NCBI GenBank assembly: GCA_964650965.1
Contig: CAZYYO010000007.1
Span: 1 to 52,060, forward strand
DNA length: 52,060 bases
Direction: 5' to 3'
Source of the DNA: CAZYYO01 sp964650965
GTDB lineage: Bacteria > Bacillota > Clostridia > Lachnospirales > Lachnospiraceae
The translations under genes were made by a program, and so were the position numbers. Shown in pieces: positions 8,981 to 16,142 of the stretch. Within the stretch, counting starts at the first letter, position 1. Each line of letters starts with the position of its first letter. The notes under the pieces were generated by a model that saw nothing but the letters and a program-made list of their open reading frames with translations, was not told the DNA's origin and made no database searches.

Positions 8981-10405
8981 ATGGACGCAATTAGAAAAAC
9001 AAAGATTGTATGTACAATGGGACCCTCCACAGAAAAGGGGGATGTGTTAAAAAAGTTAATGTTAGCTGGAATGAACGTAGCCAGATTTAACTTCTCCCAT
9101 GGGGATCATAAGGAACAGTTAGGAAGATTACAACAGTTAAGAAAATATCGGGAGGAGCTGCATTTACCAGTGGCTGCTCTATTAGATACCAAGGGTCCGG
9201 AGATTCGCCTTAAGGACTTTGCAGAAGGCAAGGTAATGTTAAAGGAAGGTCAGACCTTTGTTCTTACAACAGAAGAAGTGGTGGGAGATGAGAATCGTGT
9301 ATCCATTACTTACAAGGAGCTTCCTAAGGATGTGGAAATTGGAACCCATATCCTTATTGACGATGGATTAATTGAGATGCAGGTAACAGCACTAACAGAT
9401 ACGGATATCACCTGTCATGTAATCAATGGAGGCAAGGTGTCGAACAAGAAGGGCGTCAATGTTCCAAATGTAGAATTAAGCATGAAGTATATCAGCCCCA
9501 AGGATTACAAGGATATTGTGTTTGGAGTCAAGGAGGATTTTGATTTTATTGCAGCTTCCTTCGTAAGAACTGCACAGGACGTGCACGAAATCCGGGATAT
9601 TTTAAATGAGCACGGCGGAGAAGCAATTAAAATAATTGCCAAGATTGAGAACAATCAGGGCGTCAATAATATTGATGAAATTATAGAAGCTGCAGATGGA
9701 ATTATGGTTGCCCGTGGAGATATGGGAGTAGAGATTCCATTAGAAGATGTTCCTGTGATTCAGAAAATGATAATTAAGAAGGCATATAATGCAGGTCGTG
9801 TGGTTATTACTGCAACACAGATGTTAGACTCCATGATGACCCACCCAAGACCTACCAGAGCAGAAGCGACAGATGTGGCTAATGCAATCTATGATGGAAC
9901 CAGTGCCATCATGCTGTCTGGTGAGACCGCAGCGGGAGATTATCCTATTGAAGCAGTACAGACCATGGTGAAGATTGCTCAGCGAACAGAAGCAGATATT
10001 AATTATCTTGCCCGTTTAAAGCAAAGAGAAGTAGAAGGCAAGCCAAGTATTACTGATGCTATTTCCCATTCCGCATGTACTATGGCAGGGGATTTGGATG
10101 CAACCGCTATTGTAACCGTTACCAAGTCCGGCAGAACCGCCAGAATGATTTCCAAGTATCGTCCCTTCTGTCCCATTGTGGGAGGATGTATGAGCCCAAA
10201 GGTGGCTCGTCAGCTGAATCTGTCCTGGGGTGTTACTCCAATTCTGGTAAATGAAATGGATGATGCAGATGAGCTGTTTGACCACGCACTTGCAAGAAGC
10301 CATGAGGCAGGTCTGGTAGATGAAGGAGACACCGTAGTATTAACCGCAGGTGTACCTGTTGGAATTGCAGGAACGACCAATCTGATTAAAGCTCATATTG
10401 TGTAA
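8981..10405 (+). CDS. pyk: Pyruvate kinase
   Basis: A 474-aa glycolytic enzyme converting phosphoenolpyruvate and ADP to pyruvate and ATP. The N-terminus KTKIVCTMGPST, the KGPEIR loop, KIENNQGVNNIDEI, the VARGDMGVEIP signature and TATQMLDSMMTHPRPTRAEATDVANAI (barrel active site) are all present. The C-terminal domain ends normally and lacks the extra PEP-utiliser domain of some Firmicute enzymes. It starts 46 bp after the carbamate kinase gene with an AAAGGA site, so the two ATP-forming kinases may share a transcript. Confidence 0.97.
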   Translation: MDAIRKTKIVCTMGPSTEKGDVLKKLMLAGMNVARFNFSHGDHKEQLGRLQQLRKYREELHLPVAALLDTKGPEIRLKDFAEGKVMLKEGQTFVLTTEEVVGDENRVSITYKELPKDVEIGTHILIDDGLIEMQVTALTDTDITCHVINGGKVSNKKGVNVPNVELSMKYISPKDYKDIVFGVKEDFDFIAASFVRTAQDVHEIRDILNEHGGEAIKIIAKIENNQGVNNIDEIIEAADGIMVARGDMGVEIPLEDVPVIQKMIIKKAYNAGRVVITATQMLDSMMTHPRPTRAEATDVANAIYDGTSAIMLSGETAAGDYPIEAVQTMVKIAQRTEADINYLARLKQREVEGKPSITDAISHSACTMAGDLDATAIVTVTKSGRTARMISKYRPFCPIVGGCMSPKVARQLNLSWGVTPILVNEMDDADELFDHALARSHEAGLVDEGDTVVLTAGVPVGIAGTTNLIKAHIV

Positions 10406-10478
10406 TTGTATCAGGCAGGGAAGCAATCAATAAAAGGTGGATGTGATACCTACCACTGAAATATAAGACCATATTATG

Positions 10479-10500
10479 CCCACCTGGAAAACTGGGTGGG
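10479..10500 (+). terminator. Possible weak terminator after pyk
   Basis: CCCACCTGG pairs with CTGGGTGGG around an AAAA loop, allowing two G-U pairs, but no clear T-run follows. It may act with the hairpin doublet just downstream. Confidence 0.4.
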
Positions 10501-10504
10501 TATT

Positions 10505-10605
10505 GTAATGCCTCGTAGAGGCATTACCTACGCACATTTCTTCTGCGAAGCAGAATGATAATGAAATGTGCTCCTTCTTGTAATGCCTCGTAGAGGCATC
10601 ACAAG
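10505..10605. repeat. REP-like hairpin doublet
   Basis: Two copies of a TAATGCCTC-GTA-GAGGCAT palindrome (10505-10527 perfect; 10577-10605 longer with one mismatch) flank a nested hairpin. In the nested hairpin GCACATTTC (10532-10540) pairs with GAAATGTGC (10563-10571), with an inner TTCTGC-GAA-GCAGAA. The layout resembles bacterial interspersed mosaic elements (REP pairs). It lies just upstream of the amidase gene and creates a spurious in-frame extension of it. Confidence 0.7.
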
Positions 10606-10627
10606 TAAGGCATCAAAGGAGATTATC

Positions 10628-11785
10628 ATGGATAAAAGGAAGAAAATACTTATTGTGGGTATAATATCATTTCTTGCAATTATTGCACTTATCATCGGTA
10701 TATGGGCCGTGCATAGCAAAAATAATAAGGCTGATAAGACCACGGCATCCTCTCAGGAGAATTCTCAGGATTCCCCTGAGGGCTCCGCAGATAAGGATAC
10801 AGCCCAGGTATCTGTTCCTGGAGTAGAACAATTGGAACAAGTGACATTAGTACAGCAGCAGGAACAGGTATATGCTACCACCAAAGTAAATGTAAGAACA
10901 GCACCCTCTAAGGACGCATCCGTTTTTCAGGTGGCACAGGTGAAGCAGGAATATACCAGAGAAGCTTACGACAGTACCTGGAGTCTGGTAGTTATTGATG
11001 GAACCAGTTACTTTATAGCTTCTGAGTATCTTACTACAGACCTGGCAGCCTTAGAAGAGAAAATAGCACAGGAGCAGGCAGCTGCTGAAGCAGCAGCGGC
11101 AGCCAGAGCCCAGAGTCTTAGCGGAAGTGCAGGTACAGGAATCTGTTATAACATGTCTGCAGCTCATATTGTTGCTATTGATGCGGGGCATCAAAGCAGA
11201 GGAAATAGTGAGAAGGAGCCCAACGGACCAGGCTCATCTACCATGAAAGCCAAGGTCACCGGAGGTACCACAGGAACCACTACAGGTCTAACCGAGTATC
11301 AGCTAAATCTGAATGTGGCAATGAAACTAAAGGATGAATTGTTGTCCCGAGGCTATGGTGTAGTCATGATTCGTGAGACCAATGATGTAAATATCAGTAA
11401 TGTAGAGCGGGCTCAGATTGCGCAGAATGCAGGTGCAGATATTCTGGTTCGTATTCATGCTAATGGAGCAGATAATGCCAGTGCCAATGGAATTATGACC
11501 ATCTGTATGACCAGTGGAAATCCGTACAACGGTGACTTATACACCATGAGCCGCAGTCTGTCAGACAAGGTATTAGATGGCGCTGCCAACGCTACAGGAG
11601 CAAAACGCCAAAGTGTATGGGAGACAGACACCATGACCGGCATCAATTGGGCAGCCATGCCGGTAACCATCATCGAAATGGGCTATATGACCAACCCTAC
11701 CGAAGACGCCAACCTGGCAAGAGACGATTACCAGCAGAAGATGGCCAGTGGAATTGCCAATGGAATTGATCGTTATTACCAGTAA
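10628..11785 (+). CDS. Membrane-anchored N-acetylmuramoyl-L-alanine amidase (Amidase_3) with SH3-like domain
   Basis: A 385-aa envelope hydrolase that cuts the amide bond between MurNAc and L-Ala in peptidoglycan. One N-terminal transmembrane helix (about residues 7-27) is followed by an acidic linker and an SH3-like segment (about 80-140, with KVNVRTAPSKDASV). An Ala-rich helix precedes the Amidase_3 domain. Zinc and catalytic residues sit in AIDAGHQ, LTEYQLNLNVA, VRIHANGA and TIIEMGYMTN. The start at 10628 follows an AAAGGAGA site; the open frame further upstream runs through the hairpin repeats and is rejected. Confidence 0.92.
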   Translation: MDKRKKILIVGIISFLAIIALIIGIWAVHSKNNKADKTTASSQENSQDSPEGSADKDTAQVSVPGVEQLEQVTLVQQQEQVYATTKVNVRTAPSKDASVFQVAQVKQEYTREAYDSTWSLVVIDGTSYFIASEYLTTDLAALEEKIAQEQAAAEAAAAARAQSLSGSAGTGICYNMSAAHIVAIDAGHQSRGNSEKEPNGPGSSTMKAKVTGGTTGTTTGLTEYQLNLNVAMKLKDELLSRGYGVVMIRETNDVNISNVERAQIAQNAGADILVRIHANGADNASANGIMTICMTSGNPYNGDLYTMSRSLSDKVLDGAANATGAKRQSVWETDTMTGINWAAMPVTIIEMGYMTNPTEDANLARDDYQQKMASGIANGIDRYYQ

Positions 11786-11803
11786 ATTGCGTGTTTGATA
11801 ATA

Positions 11804-11832
11804 TTGACTTTACGCATCGCGTGATATATAAT
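11804..11832 (+). promoter_or_regulatory. Promoter of the type I toxin mRNA
   Basis: TTGACT (11804-11809) and TATAAT (11827-11832) are spaced by exactly 17 bp. A perfect hairpin, ATCGGCT-ATAG-AGCCGAT (11831-11848), lies right at the expected mRNA 5' end. Such a 5' stem is common in stable type I toxin mRNAs. Confidence 0.75.
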
Positions 11833-11898
11833 CGGCTATAGAGCCGATGGGGCGATATTCTAGCCACCTACTTTTCACAAAGGAGGGAGCTGGTGCTT

Positions 11899-11988
11899 AT
11901 GTACGTTACTTTTAATGACTTATTTACATTTGTAATTATGATAGTTGCAATCATAACTCTTGTATTACATTATAAGCATAAAAAATAA
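11899..11988 (+). CDS. Putative holin-like type I toxin (29 aa)
   Basis: The 29-aa product begins MYVTFNDLFTFVIM, crosses the membrane once (about residues 9-24) and ends HYKHKK. This pattern, a short N-terminus with F-x-DLFTFVIM followed by Ile/Val/Leu and a Lys-rich tail, is that of the Hol_Tox/Fst-like membrane toxins. An AAAGGAGGG site lies upstream. The stop codon is inside the left arm of a bidirectional terminator. A convergent antisense RNA gene on the other strand completes the locus. Family membership is from pattern recognition; toxicity is inferred. Confidence 0.75.
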   Translation: MYVTFNDLFTFVIMIVAIITLVLHYKHKK

Positions 11989-12020
11989 CGCCCCCACCCA
12001 ACAAGTGAAGCGTTATTTTT
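11981..12020. terminator. Shared bidirectional terminator of the TA locus
   Basis: Perfect 11-bp arms AAAAATAACGC (11981-11991) and GCGTTATTTTT (12010-12020) give a stem with a T-run in both directions. Toxin mRNA and antisense RNA therefore overlap here and can pair. Confidence 0.8.
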
Positions 12021-12071
12021 CAATACTTTACCGAGGTGGCTAGGTTGCATCTAGCTATCGACTCTCTTGAT
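11985..12071 (-). ncRNA. Antisense RNA antitoxin
   Basis: A small RNA of about 85 nt is predicted on the minus strand. It starts about 7 bp downstream of the -10 element at 12078-12083 and ends at the shared terminator. Its 3' end is complementary to the 3' end of the toxin mRNA. It also contains a CTAGCCACCT segment that recurs in the toxin leader, and a GATAGCTAGATGC stretch able to fold. The layout parallels Fst/par-type loci. RNA ends are inferred. Confidence 0.65.
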
Positions 12072-12077
12072 AAATAG

Positions 12078-12106
12078 ATTATACTAGTACCATTCACATT
12101 TGTCAA
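12078..12106 (-). promoter_or_regulatory. Antisense RNA promoter
   Basis: Read on the minus strand, TTGACA (12106-12101), 17 bp, TATAAT (12083-12078) is a perfect consensus promoter. It is stronger than the toxin promoter, as expected for an antitoxin in excess. It overlaps the end of the deacetylase gene. Confidence 0.8.
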
Positions 12107-12867
12107 TCAGCAATCTGCCGCCCCTCCACATCCATATGATAGTTCTCGCGAATGATGAGTTCAGATACAGGAACGACCTGATAGCCAGCTTCCTTTAAGT
12201 TCGTCAGCATGGAATCCAGAGCCTGGGCAGTATATTTGGCACCGTTATGCATCAGAATAATGGAGCCATTGCCCAGATGCTTGTGCTGGCATACAGTAGA
12301 GATAATCGAATCCCTGCCATAATCCTTCCAGTCCAGAGAATCCACGTCCCACTGAATGCTGTAATAACCACAGGACTTGGCAATGTTGATGACGTCATTA
12401 TCGTAATCTCCATAGGGCGGACGAAACAGGAACATATCATAATCGGTAAGCTCTTTTACACGGTCATGCACCATAGTCAGCTCCTGACGGCAGTCCTCCT
12501 CACTTAACTGGGACATATTCTTGTGATTCTCACTATGGTTGCCTAAATCGTGTCCGGCAGCCAGAATCGCTTTCACATCATCCGGGTAGCTTTCCACCCA
12601 TCCACCAGTCATAAAGAACGTAACATGAACCTTATGCTTTGCCAGAATATCTAAAATATCCTGGGTGTCTTCATTCCCCCAGGCCGCATCAAAAGACAGG
12701 GCCACCTTAGGCTCCTGGGTTTGAACACAGTATATAGGTAATTCACGTCCGCTAACATTGCTGCTTACCGTCATATTTTCAGACAGATATGCACCTGTAT
12801 AGCCTAGCATCACCAGGCATAATCCAATAGGGAGTAGTTTTTTTACTGAGAACATTTTAAATGACAT
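12103..12867 (-). CDS. Polysaccharide deacetylase (NodB domain), membrane-anchored
   Basis: A 254-aa NodB-type deacetylase, probably acting outside the membrane on peptidoglycan or another GlcNAc polymer. An N-terminal hydrophobic helix (about residues 10-28) is a signal anchor. Motif 1 reads ALSFDAAWGNEDT (the position usually TFDDGP). The metal site NHSENH and the RPPYGDYD motif follow, and the C-terminal block contains IQWDVDSLDWKD and IILMHNG. The AAW variant in motif 1 matches PdaB/PdaA-like Firmicute proteins linked to spore cortex or wall modification. It is transcribed alone on the minus strand. Confidence 0.88.
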   Translation of the reverse strand: MSFKMFSVKKLLPIGLCLVMLGYTGAYLSENMTVSSNVSGRELPIYCVQTQEPKVALSFDAAWGNEDTQDILDILAKHKVHVTFFMTGGWVESYPDDVKAILAAGHDLGNHSENHKNMSQLSEEDCRQELTMVHDRVKELTDYDMFLFRPPYGDYDNDVINIAKSCGYYSIQWDVDSLDWKDYGRDSIISTVCQHKHLGNGSIILMHNGAKYTAQALDSMLTNLKEAGYQVVPVSELIIRENYHMDVEGRQIAD

Positions 12868-12953
12868 AGAGACTCCGACAGGGAGAGATTGTTATAATAT
12901 ATGCATAGAGAATGCAGATAGAAGAGGAAATGTTATGGGATAGCAAGTCCCCT

Positions 12954-13316
12954 TTATTTTTTGAAATATTTTTTTAACGCCTGATAGGTCTCTGCACTTA
13001 AATAATGCTCTACACGGCAGGCATCCTTTAAGGCAATATCCTCTGGAACCCCAATTTCTTTGAAAATATCAGTCATAACCTGATGACGGTCTAACATATC
13101 TTCTGCGATATCTAAGCCTTTTTTGGTAAGAGAAATGTGATTCGCATCATCTACAGAAATAAATTCATTTTCCTTCAGCTGTTTAATAAATACAGACACA
13201 GTTGCTCTGGCATATCCAAAGTAGGTGCAGATATCAGTGGCACGAACATTGTCCTGCTTCTTGGATAAAATTAAGATTGCTTCTAAATAATCCTGTGCAG
13301 ATTCCTGAATTTTCAT
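12954..13316 (-). CDS. DtxR/MntR-family metal-dependent repressor (short form)
   Basis: A 120-aa DNA-binding repressor. The winged helix (IQESAQDYLEAILIL, then VRATDICTYFGYARATVSVFIKQL) covers residues 3-60. A metal-binding and dimerisation domain follows, with the DRHQVM and CRVEHYLS motifs supplying ligands. There is no SH3-like third domain. ATG 13316 is preferred; an upstream GTG at 13352 precedes the AGGAGG site and is unlikely. It lies 2.2 kb from the feo operon, whose promoter carries three inverted repeats of DtxR style, so it is the obvious candidate regulator for iron uptake (inference). Confidence 0.85.
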   Translation of the reverse strand: MKIQESAQDYLEAILILSKKQDNVRATDICTYFGYARATVSVFIKQLKENEFISVDDANHISLTKKGLDIAEDMLDRHQVMTDIFKEIGVPEDIALKDACRVEHYLSAETYQALKKYFKK

Positions 13317-13395
13317 AAATGTAACACTCCTCCTGTAATGCTTCTGAAACACATTACAATTATTACCTCTATATTAGGGGAAAGTACCTTTATTT

Positions 13396-13995
13396 TCAAG
13401 TAGTTTCTTCTATATTACTCCGATGCTTCCTGGAAAGCTCCTTCAATACAGAGTCGAAGTGGTATTGCTTGCTAATAAGGTTACCCATGTATTCTGGAGA
13501 ATCCTGACAATTGTCAGCAAGCCAGATGCGAACCAGGGAATTCAGTCCGGCCATAAAGAAGGATTTGTGGTATCGCAATTCATGTGCATCCTCAATGCCT
13601 ACAACATTAGCAAACTGATCAATTCCCATGCCGCTGATATTTTCTGTAGCCAGCTCAAAAACAGGCATTTTCCAGTTGTGATTCAGATAGATACGGTAGA
13701 AGTCCTGGTGGTCTCTTAGATAAGAGAAGATGAGCGCAAAACAGTTTTTGGATTGAAATACTCCATTTACAAAAAGACGATCTAAGACCTCCTGGGACAA
13801 TTCTAATTCTACGTTCTGCAGCAAATCAAAAATGCTTCCATGGTGGGCATAAAATGTTGCACGTGTAATACCGGCTTCTTTGCAAACGTCACTGATTGTG
13901 ATGGTATCAAAATCCCGCTTTGCAAGCAGTGACAGAAAGCTGTGATTAATCATAAGCTGGGTTTCCTGAAAATTTCGATTATTTTTCTTATTCAT
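13396..13995 (-). CDS. TetR-family transcriptional regulator
   Basis: A 199-aa regulator with an N-terminal helix-turn-helix (FDTITISDVCKEAGITRATFYAHHGSIFDLL, about residues 28-60) and a C-terminal ligand domain of the TetR_C type seen in Firmicutes. It starts 7 bp after the MATE transporter gene, with a GGAG site, so the two form one minus-strand operon. It therefore probably represses that efflux pump in response to a pump substrate. Confidence 0.87.
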   Translation of the reverse strand: MNKKNNRNFQETQLMINHSFLSLLAKRDFDTITISDVCKEAGITRATFYAHHGSIFDLLQNVELELSQEVLDRLFVNGVFQSKNCFALIFSYLRDHQDFYRIYLNHNWKMPVFELATENISGMGIDQFANVVGIEDAHELRYHKSFFMAGLNSLVRIWLADNCQDSPEYMGNLISKQYHFDSVLKELSRKHRSNIEETT

Positions 13996-14002
13996 ACGCT
14001 CC

Positions 14003-15403
14003 TCAGTCTGTCAGTACATGTGTTGTGGAAGTGGCTGACGTTACATTATTATTTCTTATAATCTGTCTATATCTTACCACAGAAAGCAAGATTGCAATCA
14101 TAATTGATAAAAATGTTACCACAGGCTGACACCAAATAATGCCCAGGAAGCCGAAAAGTCGATTCATAATATAGATTGCAGGAATAAATAACAGACCCTG
14201 GCGAAGCAGGGATATTAATGTGGCATAGCTGGGCTTCTCAGTGGCCTGAAGGAAACCGGTACATAGCTGGTATAGTCCTACAAATGGGCCGGTAAGAGTA
14301 GAGATGCCAATAACAGTAATACCAATTCCAATGACACTGCTGTCATCAATAAAAGCGGTTACCAGGTTCTGACCAAAGACCCGGCAGAGAATAGTAAGAC
14401 CGGTTCCCAGGACAATATTGAAAATGGCGGTTTTCGCAATAGACTCTTTCATACGGGACCAGTTCCTCGCTCCATAGCTGTACGCGATAATAGGCTGCAT
14501 TCCCATGGCAACGCCCATTTGCAGCATGAAGATAACCATGGTGGCTTTGCCGGCAACCGACATGGCGGCCACATAATTATCACCATAACCTACCAGCAGA
14601 TTATTTTCGAAAATGTTAGCGATGCTAGACAGCACGGTACTGATACCGGAAGGAAGACCAATTGCCAGGCAGGCAATGGATATTTCCGTAGCGAAGGTAA
14701 AATCCTTAATAGAGATACTTAAGGAGTAAGATTTCTTGGTAAAATACCAGAAATAATAGGCGAGGCTTAGCAGATTTCCAATCACCGTTGCAATCGCAGC
14801 ACCGGATACTCCCATGTTCAGCACTAATATGAAAATAGGGTCTAAAATAATATTGGCAATGGTACCAATCATGTTGCCAAGCATTCCCTCTTTGGCAGCA
14901 CCCTCAGCACGAATGACCTGACCAAGTGTGGTATTTGCAATCATCACCGGGAAAAAGGCTGCAATGATACGCAGATATTCCTCAGCAAAACCTCTGGTTG
15001 CATTACTGGTTCCTAGAATGGTAAGAATTGGATTCATTCCAATATATATTATTGCTGCAAAGACGACACCAATGATAAGGGAGAAGTAGAGGGAAAAGCT
15101 GGAAAACTTTTTGACCTTATCGGTATCGTGTCGCCCCAGAGCAACCGAAATACAGGAACAGCATCCGGTTCCCATCATGGAACCAAGAGCGGAATTAATC
15201 GTCATGAGAGGCATGACCAGGGAAATCCCGGCCACCTTCATGGAGTCACCTAACTGTCCTATAAAGTAAATGTCTGCAATATTATAAATAACCATAATTA
15301 ATATGGTAAGTACTGCTGGAATACACATCTTGGCCATCAGCTTCCACATGGATTCTGTGGCAAACATATCGGTTTTCATTGATTGAGATTTTGTTGACTT
15401 CAT
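14003..15403 (-). CDS. MATE-family efflux transporter
   Basis: A 466-aa, 12-helix multidrug and toxin extrusion protein that exports cationic or amphipathic compounds using a Na+ or H+ gradient. Typical features are the N-terminal WKLMAKMCIPAVLTIL segment, YNIADIYFIGQLGD (the VD.iFvG family motif) near residue 40, and the internal repeat of six helices starting near residue 235. ATG 15403 after an AGGAGG site is chosen; an upstream TTG at 15451 lacks support. It is divergent from feoA across 244 bp that hold the iron-box promoter. Confidence 0.92.
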   Translation of the reverse strand: MKSTKSQSMKTDMFATESMWKLMAKMCIPAVLTILIMVIYNIADIYFIGQLGDSMKVAGISLVMPLMTINSALGSMMGTGCCSCISVALGRHDTDKVKKFSSFSLYFSLIIGVVFAAIIYIGMNPILTILGTSNATRGFAEEYLRIIAAFFPVMIANTTLGQVIRAEGAAKEGMLGNMIGTIANIILDPIFILVLNMGVSGAAIATVIGNLLSLAYYFWYFTKKSYSLSISIKDFTFATEISIACLAIGLPSGISTVLSSIANIFENNLLVGYGDNYVAAMSVAGKATMVIFMLQMGVAMGMQPIIAYSYGARNWSRMKESIAKTAIFNIVLGTGLTILCRVFGQNLVTAFIDDSSVIGIGITVIGISTLTGPFVGLYQLCTGFLQATEKPSYATLISLLRQGLLFIPAIYIMNRLFGFLGIIWCQPVVTFLSIMIAILLSVVRYRQIIRNNNVTSATSTTHVLTD

Positions 15404-15544
15404 ATTTGTGTAAATCCTCCTAAGAAAATCTTTAACTATACAAATGTTCAATTAATAAAATAGACCTGTAATGTTAAAAATACAATAAATTATTCCGCAA
15501 AATAATGAGATTTTATAAATAATTAATAATTTTACAAAAATCAG

Positions 15545-15573
15545 TTGACAAATTAGTTAGGTTATACTAACAT
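15545..15573 (+). promoter_or_regulatory. feo operon promoter
   Basis: TTGACA at 15545-15550 and TAACAT at 15568-15573 are spaced 17 bp. The first inverted-repeat operator lies inside the spacer and -10, so bound repressor would block polymerase. Confidence 0.6.
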
Positions 15574-15634
15574 ATAAAACGTGTTAGATATGACTAACAC
15601 ATTATATTTTATATAGATGTTAGTAGTTCCTAAC
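15556..15634. promoter_or_regulatory. Three DtxR-type operators upstream of feoA
   Basis: The same dyad, GTTAG-N6-CTAAC, occurs at 15556-15571, 15583-15598 and 15619-15634, with centres 27 and 36 bp apart. The second is extended to GTGTTAG...CTAACAC. The half site resembles the TTAGG-type half of DtxR/IdeR boxes. The 3' copy abuts the feoA ribosome site. The expected ligand is the short DtxR protein encoded at 12954-13316 (inference). Confidence 0.8.
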
Positions 15635-15647
15635 TAAAGGAGGCAAA

Positions 15648-15860
15648 ATGATGCCATTAACAATGTCAACGCAGGGAGAGGACCAACTGATTAAAAAGGT
15701 TGGAGGCAAAGAAGGAACAAGAAAGTTTTTAGAAAATCTGGGATTTGTGCCAGGGGCTCATGTAAGTGTGGTTTCTGATATTAATGGAAATTTAATTGTG
15801 AACATTAAGGAATCCCGCGTAGCAGTCAGCAAAGAGATGGCTATGAAGATTATGATTTAA
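15648..15860 (+). CDS. feoA: FeoA-domain protein, first copy
   Basis: A 70-aa small SH3-like FeoA protein, accessory to ferrous-iron transport. The family core is visible as KKVGGKEGTRKFLENLGFVPGAHVSVVSDINGNLIVNIKESRVAVSKEMAMKI. Translation starts at the first or second of two adjacent ATGs behind AAAGGAGG. It is the first gene of a four-gene operon; the second FeoA follows in 48 bp. Confidence 0.88.
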   Translation: MMPLTMSTQGEDQLIKKVGGKEGTRKFLENLGFVPGAHVSVVSDINGNLIVNIKESRVAVSKEMAMKIMI

Positions 15861-15908
15861 GTCTGAAAGACCACAACATTGGAAAAGAGAAAAGGAAAGA
15901 GGAAAAAA

Positions 15909-16139
15909 ATGTCAAGCTTACGAGATGCCAAAATCGGCGATACCGTTACCGTAGCAAAGCTCCATGGAGAGGGCGCTACGAAAAGAAGAATTATGGATAT
16001 GGGAATTACAAAGGGTGTGGGAATCTATGTCCGCAAAATTGCTCCTTTGGGAGACCCCATCGAAGTGACCGTGAGAGGATATGAGTTATCTCTTCGAAAA
16101 GCGGATGCAGAGTTGATTGAAATAAAGGAGGAAATCTAA
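15909..16139 (+). CDS. feoA: FeoA-domain protein, second copy
   Basis: A 76-aa FeoA protein (SLRDAKIGDTVTVAKLHGEGATKRRIMDMGI, then IYVRKIAPLGDPIEVTVRGYELSLRKADAELI). The second part is the canonical FeoA pattern and is closer to the family norm than the first copy. ATG 15909 follows a GAAAGAGGA site; a TTG 30 bp earlier is in frame but less likely. Two FeoA genes before FeoB are common in clostridia. The proteins probably bind FeoB and control its assembly or GTPase activity. Confidence 0.9.
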   Translation: MSSLRDAKIGDTVTVAKLHGEGATKRRIMDMGITKGVGIYVRKIAPLGDPIEVTVRGYELSLRKADAELIEIKEEI

Positions 16140-16142
16140 GAC

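Noticed and set aside
10568..10627. Extra N-terminus of the amidase.
   Set aside because: It is encoded by the REP-like hairpins, and a strong ribosome site lies just before ATG 10628.
15404..15647. Riboswitch upstream of feo.
   Set aside because: The region is explained by a promoter and three protein-type dyads; no aptamer-like fold is seen.
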